From Kordiimonadaceae bacterium (GTDB lineage Bacteria; Pseudomonadota; Alphaproteobacteria; Sphingomonadales; Kordiimonadaceae), in contig JASBSO010000012.1 of assembly GCA_030148905.1 (NCBI GenBank), positions 1 to 52,203 of the forward strand: a stretch of 52,203 nucleotides of DNA. The letters are read 5' to 3'. The notes below the pieces were generated by a model, which saw only the letters and a program-made list of their open reading frames with translations, was not told the origin of the DNA and made no database searches. The position numbers and the translations under genes were made by a program. Positions 8,376 to 16,959 of the stretch are shown in pieces (the stretch's first letter is position 1; every line of letters starts with the position of its first letter).

Positions 8376-8839
8376 GGATATGTGCTTTCTGGGTGGGTGC
8401 AGGCCTCGGGATTGTCGGGCAGCGTGCCGGGCGGAGCATAATTTTCATCGTGCTTGGCAAGGACCGAGCTGGCCGTAAAAGCCCCACCGTCCTGCCATAT
8501 GCCCTCGGTCACAACGCCTTGGCCTTCCTTAAACAGGTCAGGCAGCAAACCCGCATAGCGCACGGTCACGGTGGCGGCGCAGTCGGTAATGACAAATTGG
8601 GTCACCACATCCTCGCGCGTGACCGAGCCCGGTGCCACCAGCCCGCCAAGGCGAATGCGGTCACCGGCCTTCAGGTCGCCTGCCGCCACGCGCGCCGACA
8701 CGTCAGAGGGCTGCAGAAACAGGCTCAAACTGTCGCCGCCCAGCGCAAGTAGCGCTGTCAGCACCGCCAGGATGAACGCCGCCAGCGAGACCGAGACCAC
8801 CAACAAGCGTTGGCGTTTGCGCGCACGTAGCCCGGCCAT
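8372..8839 (-). CDS. ccmE: Haem chaperone CcmE
   Basis: A 155-residue protein with one N-terminal membrane anchor after a basic start (MAGLRARKRQR) and a periplasmic OB-fold. The haem-binding motif AKHDENYAPP carries His130, which binds haem covalently, and Tyr134, which coordinates the iron. The C-terminal tail is short. CcmE takes haem from CcmC/CcmD and carries it to CcmF. The stop overlaps the ccmF start by four bases, and its ATG shares one base with the ccmD stop. Confidence 0.96.
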   Translation of the reverse strand: MAGLRARKRQRLLVVSVSLAAFILAVLTALLALGGDSLSLFLQPSDVSARVAAGDLKAGDRIRLGGLVAPGSVTREDVVTQFVITDCAATVTVRYAGLLPDLFKEGQGVVTEGIWQDGGAFTASSVLAKHDENYAPPGTLPDNPEACTHPESTYP

Positions 8840-9027
8840 CAGCTGCCCTCCCCGGTGTTGCTTGCGTCGCGGCGGGCATCACCACGCGCGCTGTCGCGGC
8901 GCTTGCGCCACTGCTTGCGGCGCATCAGGCTGTCATAGGCGAGCCCCACCAGCCCGGCGGTCACCACCCCATAGGCACCCAGAATATACGGCCCGTGCGG
9001 GCCAAGACTGTCTAAAAACGCGGTCAC
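8839..9027 (-). CDS. ccmD: Haem exporter small subunit CcmD
   Basis: A 62-residue protein with a GTG start that overlaps the ccmC stop in a GTGA. The N-terminus FLDSLGPHGPYILGAYGVV matches the CcmD pattern of a short lead into one membrane helix (residues about 12-32), followed by a strongly basic tail rich in Arg and Lys. CcmD stabilises the CcmC-CcmE complex and is needed to release holo-CcmE. The tail is longer than in minimal CcmD proteins and turns acidic or polar at the very end. Confidence 0.9.
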   Translation of the reverse strand: MTAFLDSLGPHGPYILGAYGVVTAGLVGLAYDSLMRRKQWRKRRDSARGDARRDASNTGEGS

Positions 9028-9761
9028 AGCGCCCCCCCTGCAGCGTGCTGCGCGGCACGAAGCTGCGCGGCCTGCACCCGGCGCGCATCCATCAAAGCTT
9101 CCATACGAGCAAACAGCACCCAGACATAATAGGCCTTGAACGCCAGCCCCATAGCCAGCAGCGGCCACAGCATCGATGGGTCAATCGTTGGCCCGTCCAG
9201 GCGCACAACGCTGGCCGGTTGATGCAGTGTATTCCACCAGTCGACCGAAAATTTGATAATGGGAATGTTCACCGTGCCCACCAGCGCCAGGATTGAGGTG
9301 GCGCGGCCAGCCTTTTCCTCGTCCTCCAGCGCCTGCCACAGCGCCATATAGCCAAGATACAGGAAAAACAGCACCAAAACCGAGGTCAACCGCCCGTCCC
9401 ACACCCAAAAGGTGCCCCAGGTCGGCTTGCCCCACAAACTGCCGGTGATCAGCGCCAGCAGCGTAAACACCGCCCCGATGGGAGCCGATGCACGCGCCGC
9501 AATCAGCGCCAGCGGGTGCCGCCACACAAGCGCGACAAAGCTGGCCGCCGCAATCGCCACGTAGATAAACATCGCCATCCACGCCGACGGCACATGGATA
9601 TAGAGAATACGCACACTTTCGCCTTGCAGGCGGTCGGCCGGGCCAAACACTGTGCCCGCCAAAAGGCCGTAAGCCAACATCGCCAGCATCACACCAACAA
9701 CCCACGGCCTGAGGATATCCATCAGGCGCTGAAAGCGTGTCGGGTTGGCGAAATAATGCAT
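9024..9761 (-). CDS. ccmC: Haem exporter/handling protein CcmC
   Basis: A 245-residue membrane protein with six helices. It holds the tryptophan-rich motif WGTFWVWDGRLTSVLVLFFL, which presents haem for attachment to CcmE, and flanking histidines (YIHVPSAWMAMF and WWNTLHQPASV) that serve as axial ligands in the family. It lies 54 bases after ccmB, the only real gap in the ccm cluster, and overlaps ccmD by four bases. Confidence 0.96.
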   Translation of the reverse strand: MHYFANPTRFQRLMDILRPWVVGVMLAMLAYGLLAGTVFGPADRLQGESVRILYIHVPSAWMAMFIYVAIAAASFVALVWRHPLALIAARASAPIGAVFTLLALITGSLWGKPTWGTFWVWDGRLTSVLVLFFLYLGYMALWQALEDEEKAGRATSILALVGTVNIPIIKFSVDWWNTLHQPASVVRLDGPTIDPSMLWPLLAMGLAFKAYYVWVLFARMEALMDARRVQAAQLRAAQHAAGGAL

Positions 9762-9787
9762 GGGATCAACTCTCCTCGCGCTCTTTT

Positions 9788-9805
9788 ACCACGGCGCGGC
9801 GTGGT
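9788..9805 (-). other. Intercistronic hairpin between ccmB and ccmC
   Basis: Perfect six-base arms (ACCACG/CGTGGT) in the 54-base gap between ccmB and ccmC. On the minus strand it is followed by AAAAGAGCG, not a T-tract, so it is not a terminator. It may mark an RNA processing site; this is inference only. Confidence 0.3.
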
Positions 9806-9815
9806 CGCAAGTCGG

Positions 9816-10481
9816 TCATTCGGCCGCAAGGCGTAGCGCCGCCGACGCGGCAACCGGGGCCAGCGCCAGGGCAAACAGGCTGACCGCCGCCGCCAACAGC
9901 AAAGCACCCGATGGGTCGGTGCCCACCAGGCCAGCCTCGACCGAGGCCGCACCGAAAATCAGGCTGGGCACAAACAGCGGAATCAGCAAAATCGTCATCA
10001 AAGCCCCGCCGCGCCGAACCGCAACGGTCAGCGCCGCCACCACCGCGCCCAGACAGCTTAGCGCCGGGGTGCCCACCACCAGCGACAGCATCAATGGCCC
10101 GATCGCCGACCCCGGCAACCCCAGAATCAGCGCCAAAAGCGGGCTGACGATAATGAGCGGCAGCATCACCCCCAGCCAGTGCGCGGTAATTTTGGCGAAA
10201 ACAATACCGGGTGCGGTGAGTTTGGAAAGCAAAAGCTGGGTCAGGGTGCCGTCTTCAAAGTCGGCCTGAAACAGCCGGTCAAGGCTCAAGAGCGCTGCAA
10301 ACATCGCCGTCACCCAAATGAGCCCCGCCGCAACGCTGGCAAGTGTCACCGGGTCGGGGCCAAGGCCGAAGGGATACAGGCTGGTTGCCATCACGAAAAA
10401 CCCGAGCGACAGCCCCGCCGCGCCGCCCGACCGCCACGCCAGGCGCAGATCGCGGAGCATCAGGGTCCACCAGGCGGTCAC
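9816..10481 (-). CDS. ccmB: Haem ABC exporter permease CcmB
   Basis: A 221-residue permease with six hydrophobic segments. Family stretches include LMLRDLRLAWRSGG at the N-terminus and LFQADFEDGTLTQLLLS, where CcmB proteins characteristically have F-x-x-D-x-x-D/E-G-x-L-x-x-L-L. It forms the membrane part of the CcmAB ABC complex that uses ATP to release holo-CcmE from CcmCD. The start overlaps the ccmA stop by four bases. Confidence 0.95.
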   Translation of the reverse strand: MTAWWTLMLRDLRLAWRSGGAAGLSLGFFVMATSLYPFGLGPDPVTLASVAAGLIWVTAMFAALLSLDRLFQADFEDGTLTQLLLSKLTAPGIVFAKITAHWLGVMLPLIIVSPLLALILGLPGSAIGPLMLSLVVGTPALSCLGAVVAALTVAVRRGGALMTILLIPLFVPSLIFGAASVEAGLVGTDPSGALLLAAAVSLFALALAPVAASAALRLAAE

Positions 10482-11125
10482 CAGCGCTCTCCGTCATCGC
10501 CGGTATCCGGTGCAACCTGTGGTACATGGCCCATCAAATCGATAACCGACATATCGGGGACGTCGCCGTGGTGAGTCATCAATACGGCCCCGCCTGCGTT
10601 TCGGTGCTCCGCGATCAGCGTATCCAGCAGCGCCCGACCGGCTTGGTCAAGCCCGGTGTAGGGCTCGTCCAAAAGCCAGAGTGTCCGGGCAGACAACAGC
10701 AACCGCGCCAGCACGGCGCGACGACGCTGCCCGGTGGAGAAATAGCGCACCGGACTGTCGAAAAGCGGCGCCAGGCCAAGCCGGTCTGCCACCGCGTCAA
10801 GCTCCCCAGCACCCGGCGTGCGACCGCTTAAGAGGATGGACAAGCTGGTCAGATTCCCCCGCAGGCTTTCGCTGGCTTTCAGCCCCGGTTGTTCGTCAAG
10901 CAGGGCGACCTGATCGGCCGCCTCGGCAGGGCCGTGCGCGTTTTGGTGCGCAATGCTGCCCGCTGCAACGGGTAGCAGTTCGGCCACCGCGCGTAGCAAG
11001 GATGATTTACCAACGCCGTTCGCCGCCTTGAGGTGTACGGCCTCGCCCGCGCGCAGGGCAAAGCTCACACCAGTGAGCAACAGCTTGTCCCCGCGGCGGA
11101 TGGCAACAGAATCGAGCGTCAGCAT
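10478..11125 (-). CDS. ccmA: Haem ABC exporter ATP-binding protein CcmA
   Basis: A 215-residue ABC ATPase. The Walker A motif is ANGVGKSSLLRA (about residues 35-46), the signature is a variant, STGQRRRAVLARLL, in place of LSGGQ, as is usual for CcmA, and Walker B is LWLLDEPYTGLD. The H-loop histidine follows at VLMTHHGD. It is the first ccm gene in the operon and lies 33 bases after the Mpo1-like gene on the same strand, so that gene may be part of the transcript. Confidence 0.95.
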   Translation of the reverse strand: MLTLDSVAIRRGDKLLLTGVSFALRAGEAVHLKAANGVGKSSLLRAVAELLPVAAGSIAHQNAHGPAEAADQVALLDEQPGLKASESLRGNLTSLSILLSGRTPGAGELDAVADRLGLAPLFDSPVRYFSTGQRRRAVLARLLLSARTLWLLDEPYTGLDQAGRALLDTLIAEHRNAGGAVLMTHHGDVPDMSVIDLMGHVPQVAPDTGDDGERW

Positions 11126-11158
11126 GGGTGGTCGGATACGGTCAGGGCAATGCTGGCG

Positions 11159-11707
11159 TCAGGCGTTTGGCGCGGCCTCGGCAGCCGCACGCCCGTCAGC
11201 CTCGGGCAGGAACTCCGCCATGCGCGGCTCGATCTCAGCCTTGAGCGACGCCAACAGCCCGGCCGAAAACAAGAGTTCGGCAATCAAAAAGGCCGGGGCC
11301 ATGAAAATCTGCAACAGATTGTCAAACAGCGCCGGTTTGCGCCCCTCATACACATGCCCCCAAAACTGGATGATCCACCCCAGCACAAACAACCCGCCGG
11401 CAAGCGGCAAAATTACGCCGGAGCCCAGCGGCATCAGCGCTTCTGCAACGGCAAGCAACAGCCCGTATTCCAACAGCGCAATCATCCCCACGAGCGGCAC
11501 GGCAACGATATAGGCCACCATCAATATCCCGATCAAAAGCGTGGCCACCGATACCGGCACAGGCCCCGATGCCAGCGGCACCAGCGACAGCGCCAAAATC
11601 AGCGAAAACACAATCATCGGCACGCCGACATGGTGCGTCATCTGATTGCGCGGGTCGCGGTGATAGGCGGCGTACATCGCCAGTTGCCGATAAAACCAGT
11701 GTTGCAT
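11159..11707 (-). CDS. Mpo1-like (DUF962) membrane protein
   Basis: A 182-residue membrane protein of the DUF962/YGL010w family. The N-terminal motif YHRDPRNQMTHHVGVP and the later QFWGHVYEGRKPAL hold the conserved histidines that bind Fe(II) in yeast Mpo1, a dioxygenase that alpha-oxidises 2-hydroxy fatty acids. Four or five hydrophobic segments lie between. Lipid alpha-oxidation here is inferred from family alone. It sits directly upstream of ccmA on the same strand and diverges from the crotonase gene, so its promoter may also drive the ccm genes. Confidence 0.82.
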   Translation of the reverse strand: MQHWFYRQLAMYAAYHRDPRNQMTHHVGVPMIVFSLILALSLVPLASGPVPVSVATLLIGILMVAYIVAVPLVGMIALLEYGLLLAVAEALMPLGSGVILPLAGGLFVLGWIIQFWGHVYEGRKPALFDNLLQIFMAPAFLIAELLFSAGLLASLKAEIEPRMAEFLPEADGRAAAEAAPNA

Positions 11708-11846
11708 GGGCCGCGTCCTTTTTGCTGTGCATGATGGCCAAGGCGATCACTTTTGCGCGCTCAGCCGCCAAGATCAAGGCCAGTGCTTGATCGGGCCCGC
11801 CAGCAGTCCTAGGGTTCGGGTGACACGCGTAACGGGGAGGACTGGC

Positions 11847-12743
11847 ATGTCGGGCGGATACAGCACCATCTTACTGGAAAAAACCGGCAACCGAAACGGC
11901 GCATCCGCCATTTTGACCCTGAACCGCCCCGAAAAGATGAACGCCTTCACCGTGACGATGGCGCACGAGCTGCTGGACGCGCTTGATGTGGTTGACGGCG
12001 ATGACAGCGTGCGGTCGCTGATCATCACTGGCGCGGGCAAGGCCTTTTGCGCCGGGATGGACCTGAACACTGGCGGCAATGTGTTTGGCCTGGACGAATC
12101 GATCGACCCGAACGCCCGCGACATGGAGGCCAACCGCGACACCGGCGGCAAGGTGGTGCTGCGCCTGTTTCGGATGAAAAAGCCGGTGATCGGCGCGATC
12201 AACGGTGCCAGCGTGGGTGTGGGCAGTACGTTGCAATTGCCGATGGACCGGCGGATTGCCAGCCTCAATGCCCGCTTCGGCTTTGTGTTCAGCCAGCGCG
12301 GCATCACACTGGAAAGCTGCGCGGCGTGGTTTTTGCCGCGCCTTGTGGGGATCGAACAGGCGCTTGACTGGTCCCTGTCGGGGCGGGTGTTTGGCGCCGC
12401 CGAGGCGCGCGACGCCGGGCTGGTGAGCCATGTTGTGGGTGATGAAATGCTGATGGACACGGCGCTGACCATCGCCGAGAGCTACGCCAAAGGCACCAGC
12501 GCGATGTCAGTGGCCATCAACCGGCAGATGTTGTGGCGCATGCTGGGCGCGGCGCACCCGATGGAGGCGCACCGCATGGACAGCCGCACCATGTTGCACA
12601 CCAGCCAGCGCGACGGCCGCGAGGGCATTGCCAGTTTTCTGGAAAAACGCCCCGCCGCGTTTTCCGACAAAATTTCGGCGGGCCCACCGCTTGGCCTCGA
12701 CTGGGACAGCGAACCCCCATTTTTTGACGAAAGCGACGCCTAA
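11847..12743 (+). CDS. Enoyl-CoA hydratase/isomerase (crotonase) family protein
   Basis: A 298-residue crotonase-fold protein. The first oxyanion-hole segment is GAGKAFCAGMDLNTGG and the second is INGASVGVGSTLQLPMDRR; a glutamate in GITLESCAAWFLPRLVG sits where crotonases keep a catalytic Glu. The likely reaction is hydration or isomerisation of an enoyl-CoA; the substrate is not known. GGGGAGG lies six bases before the ATG, which sets the start well. The stop overlaps the start of the M1 peptidase gene (TAATG), so the two are probably translated together. Confidence 0.9.
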   Translation: MSGGYSTILLEKTGNRNGASAILTLNRPEKMNAFTVTMAHELLDALDVVDGDDSVRSLIITGAGKAFCAGMDLNTGGNVFGLDESIDPNARDMEANRDTGGKVVLRLFRMKKPVIGAINGASVGVGSTLQLPMDRRIASLNARFGFVFSQRGITLESCAAWFLPRLVGIEQALDWSLSGRVFGAAEARDAGLVSHVVGDEMLMDTALTIAESYAKGTSAMSVAINRQMLWRMLGAAHPMEAHRMDSRTMLHTSQRDGREGIASFLEKRPAAFSDKISAGPPLGLDWDSEPPFFDESDA

Positions 12744-14425
12744 TGCGCAATTTGATCCTGACGCTCAGCCTGCTGGCCGCACTGGCAGCGTGGGTGGCGG
12801 TGTTTGACCGGACCACCATGCGCCCCCTGCCAGCCGACACCGCGCTGAGCGGCGTGCCCAGCGCCGCGCAAATGCGCTATGATGTGCAGCACTATGACCT
12901 GAAGCTGCGCGTGGTTCCGGCAATCAAGTGGATCATCGGCATCAACCAGATTCGCCTCAAGGCGCTTGAGCCTCTCGACAGTGTGGAACTGGACCTCGAC
13001 ACACTGCTGAGCGTGGATGCCGTGCGCCAGGATGACCGGGTGATCCGCTACACCCGCAAAGGCGGCAAACTGACCGCCATATTGGACAGCCCGCTCGCCG
13101 CTGGCGAAGAAACGGTGGTGTCGGTCAGTTACCGCGGGTATCCGCATATTGCCGCCCGCGCCCCGTGGGACGGCGGCTTTGTCTGGTCTGAAACACCGTC
13201 GGGCCAGCCGTGGATTGCCACCGCCGTTCAGGGCGACGGCTGCGACCTGTGGTGGCCGTGCAAGGATGTGCTGGACGACAAGCCCGACGCCATGACCATT
13301 ACCGTCGATGTGCCCGAGGGGCTGGTGGCGGCAACCAACGGCGTGCTGGAAAGCGCGGTCGAAGCCCCGGGCGGCGGGATGCGCTATGTCTGGAACCACC
13401 CGCGACCGATCACGCCTTATCTGGTGGCGCTCAATATCGCGCCCTATGTCGCCGTCGAGCGCAGCTATACCGGCATCAACGGCACCGAAATCCCGGTCAT
13501 CTTTTACGCGCTGCCTGAAAATATAACCAAAGCCGAAGCCCTGGTTGACGGTGACCTGATCCCGCAGCTGCGCTTTTTTGAGGAAACGCTTGGCCCCTAT
13601 CCCTTTGGTGATATGAAGCTTGGCATCGCCGAAACCCCGCATCTGGGCATGGAGCATCAAACCATCAATGCTTACGGCAACGCATACAAACCCGACCCCT
13701 ATGGCTTTGACTGGCTGTTGCAGCACGAATTGGCGCACGAGTGGTTTGGCAACATCATGACCCAAGGCCGCCCGCGCGACTGGTGGCTGCACGAAGGGTT
13801 CGGCATGTATATGCAGCCCGTCTATACCGAAGCCCTGATGGGCCGCGCGCACTACAGCGAGCGGATGATGACCATTTTGCGCACCATCCAAAACTGTAAC
13901 CCTATGGTGCCGGGTGACCTGAAGCCCGGCACCCTGCCGCGCGACCACGACGTCTACACCAAGGGGGCCTGGGTGCTGCATACGCTCAGGCATTTTCTGG
14001 GCGACGCGGTGTTTTGGCGCGCGGTGCGGCGGCTGATATACGGTACCGCCGAACCGTGGTCGCTTGCGTATCCGATCACCCCCAAATATCGGACAACAGA
14101 GGATTTTCAGCAGATTCTGGAGGACGAATCGGGCCAGGATCTGGGCTGGTTTTTTGATGTCTATGCGGGCGAAGCCGCTTTGCCCACCCTCAGCAAAACC
14201 CACGACGGCGACACCGCTATTATCGCCTGGGATACACCGGGCGACCTGCCCTTTCGCCTGCCCATTCCGGTGCAGACGTTCAGCATGCGGCTCACGCTGC
14301 CAGTGGATGGCAACCGCCATATCTTTCCGCTGCGGCGCGGTCGCGAACAATTTGACAAACTGATCCTTGATCCCGATATGCAGATTTTAAGGGCCGTTCC
14401 GATGGCTCAAACCTGCACGCAGTGA
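12743..14425 (+). CDS. M1-family zinc metallopeptidase (aminopeptidase N-like), membrane-anchored
   Basis: A 560-residue protein with an N-terminal signal or anchor (residues 1-22). It has the M1 zinc site HELAH (His328, Glu329, His332) followed after 18 residues by Glu351, and the GAMEN-type exopeptidase motif as LGMEHQT. The N-terminal beta domain and the catalytic domain are present; the long C-terminal helical domain of full aminopeptidase N is missing, as in the shorter M1 group. It probably cuts N-terminal residues from peptides in the periplasm. Its start overlaps the crotonase stop, and the next gene follows after six bases. Confidence 0.9.
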   Translation: MRNLILTLSLLAALAAWVAVFDRTTMRPLPADTALSGVPSAAQMRYDVQHYDLKLRVVPAIKWIIGINQIRLKALEPLDSVELDLDTLLSVDAVRQDDRVIRYTRKGGKLTAILDSPLAAGEETVVSVSYRGYPHIAARAPWDGGFVWSETPSGQPWIATAVQGDGCDLWWPCKDVLDDKPDAMTITVDVPEGLVAATNGVLESAVEAPGGGMRYVWNHPRPITPYLVALNIAPYVAVERSYTGINGTEIPVIFYALPENITKAEALVDGDLIPQLRFFEETLGPYPFGDMKLGIAETPHLGMEHQTINAYGNAYKPDPYGFDWLLQHELAHEWFGNIMTQGRPRDWWLHEGFGMYMQPVYTEALMGRAHYSERMMTILRTIQNCNPMVPGDLKPGTLPRDHDVYTKGAWVLHTLRHFLGDAVFWRAVRRLIYGTAEPWSLAYPITPKYRTTEDFQQILEDESGQDLGWFFDVYAGEAALPTLSKTHDGDTAIIAWDTPGDLPFRLPIPVQTFSMRLTLPVDGNRHIFPLRRGREQFDKLILDPDMQILRAVPMAQTCTQ

Positions 14426-14431
14426 TGATCG

Positions 14432-16285
14432 GTGATTGTGTATAGTCGTATTCGGTTTGGACTTTTCAGTCTGCTTGTTCTGGCAGCGCTTGGCCCCTTG
14501 CATGCCGAGGAGGCGATCGAGCGCTTTGCCAGCCGCATCACCATATTGGATGGTGGCACGGTTCGGGTTGAAGAAACCCTGCGCGTCCGCGCCGAGGGAG
14601 ACCAGATCAAGCGCGGCATTTTCCGTGACATTGTCCGTACCGCGCGCGGCGACAATCCGCGCCTTGATATCACCATTGAAGATGTGCGCCTGAACGGTGA
14701 CCGTGTTCCCTATGATATCAACACCCGGCGCGGCAGCGTGCGTATTCGCATGGGCGACCCGGACGCGCGGCTGCCTGTCGGCGAGCATGTGTTTAGCCTG
14801 ATCTATCTTGCCGAGTGGGCCGTCGTTTTCGGCGAGGCGGAAGACCGCCTTCTCTGGGATGTGACCGGAAGCGCGTCTGTTTTTCCCATTCATAAAGTGG
14901 ACGTGCGCATCGCGCTTGAAAACGGTGCGGCGCTGACCCGTGCCAGCGCGGCCGCCGGCCCTGCGGGCAGTGAGCGCCCTGTTGAGACCACCCGCCTGGA
15001 AAGCGGGGCCGCTGTTGTCGCCTATAGCTCTGGCCTTGCACCGGGCGAAGGCATAACGATTGAAACGCACTGGCCCACAGGGTTGATCGCCCGACCGGAC
15101 CTTGCGGCCATGCAAATGGAACGCCTGCACGACCGCCGCATGGTGGCAACCGGGCTTGCGGGCAGTGCTGTGTTGTTGATCTTTGTCGTGGCGGTTTGGC
15201 TGGGCGGGCGCAAACGCACGGCCGGTATCCGCACCACCCCGCCGAAAAATCTGTCCGCCGCGGCGTGCGCCTATATTCTTAACCGCCGCTATACGTCATC
15301 GGCGTTTGCGGCGGCAGTGGTCAGCCTCGCGGCCAAGGGTGCGCTGGAAATTTGCGACCGGGATGCGGGTTTGACTCTGGTGCGCCTGGACGCACCCGAT
15401 TTGTCGGCAGCCAGCCCGGGCGAACACCGGCTTTTTGAGACGCTGTTTGCATCCGGCGACCAGGTCACGCTTGACCGCGACCACCGCAAAACCGTTCGCC
15501 GGGCGACGCGCGCGCACCGCGCGGCATTGAAAAAGGACGAGGCCCGGTATTTCGCCGTGCGCCGACCCGCGGCGCTGGTGGCGCTGGCCATTACGGCGCT
15601 GGTGACGCTGGCGATGGTATATTCAGCTGTACATGCAGGCTTTGCGCTTGCCATCCTGGCGGTGATCATGATGGCAACCATCATGGCCTACCGCACCCTG
15701 CAAAACCGCTATGCCGGGTTGACCACCAAACCGGTGTGGCAGGTTTTGGCCGTCATCTTCCTGATCGGTGCCGGGCTGATTGCCCTGCTGGGTGTTCCCA
15801 CAACCGCCATCGGGCCACCGTTTTTTGCCCTTATCGGTCTCATGCTGTTTGTTAGCGGGCTGGCGTTTCTGGTCAAAAGCCGAACGCCTTTCGGGGCCCG
15901 CATCGCCGCGGAAATCAGCGCTTTTCGCGACTATTTGAAGGACCGGGACAGCATCCGCCCGGATGAGACCGACTGCACCGACCTGGACTGCCCATACCGG
16001 TTTGAACGCTATCTGGCCTATGCGATTGCCCTCGGCGTTGAAGACAAATGGAATGACCGCTTTGCAGCGGCCTTGAACAAGGCAGCGCGGGAGCGCGGGC
16101 AAACGCATTATCATCCCTTTTGGTATCATTGCAGCCATATGCACAGCCGCCAGACCGCATCGATCGGCAGCGTTCTCGGTACCAATATCGCCGGCGCCCA
16201 CGCGGCAACCACCGGCATGCATGCCACCACCGCCGCTTCGTCATCGGTCAGCGTCGGTGCCGGAGGCGGGGTTGGCGGCTTTTAA
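14432..16285 (+). CDS. DUF2207-domain membrane protein with Gly/Ser-rich C-terminus
   Basis: A 617-residue protein. A signal sequence (residues about 8-25) leads into a DUF2207 extracytoplasmic domain, seen in the pattern RFASRITILDGGTVRVEETL and RGIFRDIV. A membrane helix lies near residues 235-255, a cytoplasmic segment follows, then two or three helices near 375-470, and a soluble domain ending in a Gly/Ser/Val-rich tail (VGAGGGVGGF). Such proteins are common and of unknown function. The start is GTG six bases after the M1 peptidase stop; no ATG in this frame is near. It completes a three-gene transcript. Confidence 0.82.
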   Translation: MIVYSRIRFGLFSLLVLAALGPLHAEEAIERFASRITILDGGTVRVEETLRVRAEGDQIKRGIFRDIVRTARGDNPRLDITIEDVRLNGDRVPYDINTRRGSVRIRMGDPDARLPVGEHVFSLIYLAEWAVVFGEAEDRLLWDVTGSASVFPIHKVDVRIALENGAALTRASAAAGPAGSERPVETTRLESGAAVVAYSSGLAPGEGITIETHWPTGLIARPDLAAMQMERLHDRRMVATGLAGSAVLLIFVVAVWLGGRKRTAGIRTTPPKNLSAAACAYILNRRYTSSAFAAAVVSLAAKGALEICDRDAGLTLVRLDAPDLSAASPGEHRLFETLFASGDQVTLDRDHRKTVRRATRAHRAALKKDEARYFAVRRPAALVALAITALVTLAMVYSAVHAGFALAILAVIMMATIMAYRTLQNRYAGLTTKPVWQVLAVIFLIGAGLIALLGVPTTAIGPPFFALIGLMLFVSGLAFLVKSRTPFGARIAAEISAFRDYLKDRDSIRPDETDCTDLDCPYRFERYLAYAIALGVEDKWNDRFAAALNKAARERGQTHYHPFWYHCSHMHSRQTASIGSVLGTNIAGAHAATTGMHATTAASSSVSVGAGGGVGGF

Positions 16286-16399
16286 GCCCGGCCGCCGCGC
16301 ACCAAAAAATGATGCCCCGCGCCCGAACAGGGATGCCCGCGCGCGGCAAAATGCCCTATAACCCAAAAACTGTCTGGCGAACGCTCTGACATGGAACCA

Positions 16400-16421
16400 A
16401 TGCAACGCCCAAGCGTTGCAT
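16400..16421. promoter_or_regulatory. Perfect 22-bp interrupted palindrome upstream of the DoxX-like/YHS pair
   Basis: Nine-base perfect arms ATGCAACGC/GCGTTGCAT around CCAA, 38 bases before the start of the DoxX-like gene. No T-tract follows, so a terminator is unlikely. It could be an operator for a dimeric regulator or an RNA stem in the leader. The regulator is unknown. Confidence 0.45.
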
Positions 16422-16459
16422 GATTGTGGTTTGCCACCCTGAGGAAAGGACAAAACCCC

Positions 16460-16927
16460 ATGACCAAAGACCGCATATTTCTGGTGCTGTCGCTGTTTAT
16501 CGCCTTTGTGTTTATTCAGTCCTTGTTTTTCAAATTCGCCGATGCGCCCGAAACGCAGCATATTTTCGGGACGCTCGATGCATGGGCGGCAGGCTTTGGC
16601 CTGGCGGGCATTTTTGCCCCCACAGGGCTGTTTAGCCAATATGTGATCGGCAGTGCCGAGTTGGTGGCCTCAATCCTGATCCTGACCGGTAGCTTTTTTG
16701 CCCGCTATCGGGCCTTGCAGGGTATTGGCGGCCTGTTGGGCACCGCGATCATGACCGGTGCGATTACCTTTCATCTGTTCACCCCGCTGGGGGTCGATGT
16801 GCAAAATGACGGCGGCACGCTCTTCATCATGGCCTGTATCGTGTGGGCGTCCGGCCTGATCATTGGTGTGTCGCGCCTTGCGGCGATCCGATCCTTTATC
16901 ATCATTCAACCGGACCCGGCCGCGTAA
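16460..16927 (+). CDS. DoxX-like four-helix membrane protein
   Basis: A 155-residue protein with four hydrophobic segments. The second, SQYVIGSAELVASILILTG, resembles the DoxX family pattern in which a Gly and Glu sit inside the helix. GAGGAAAGGA lies about ten bases before the ATG. The neighbour 32 bases downstream is a secreted YHS-domain protein, so the two probably work together, perhaps in a redox or metal-linked envelope function; this is inferred from pairing alone. Confidence 0.68.
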   Translation: MTKDRIFLVLSLFIAFVFIQSLFFKFADAPETQHIFGTLDAWAAGFGLAGIFAPTGLFSQYVIGSAELVASILILTGSFFARYRALQGIGGLLGTAIMTGAITFHLFTPLGVDVQNDGGTLFIMACIVWASGLIIGVSRLAAIRSFIIIQPDPAA

Positions 16928-16959
16928 CGCGGCGGGCCCAAGACCAAGGAGATATATCC

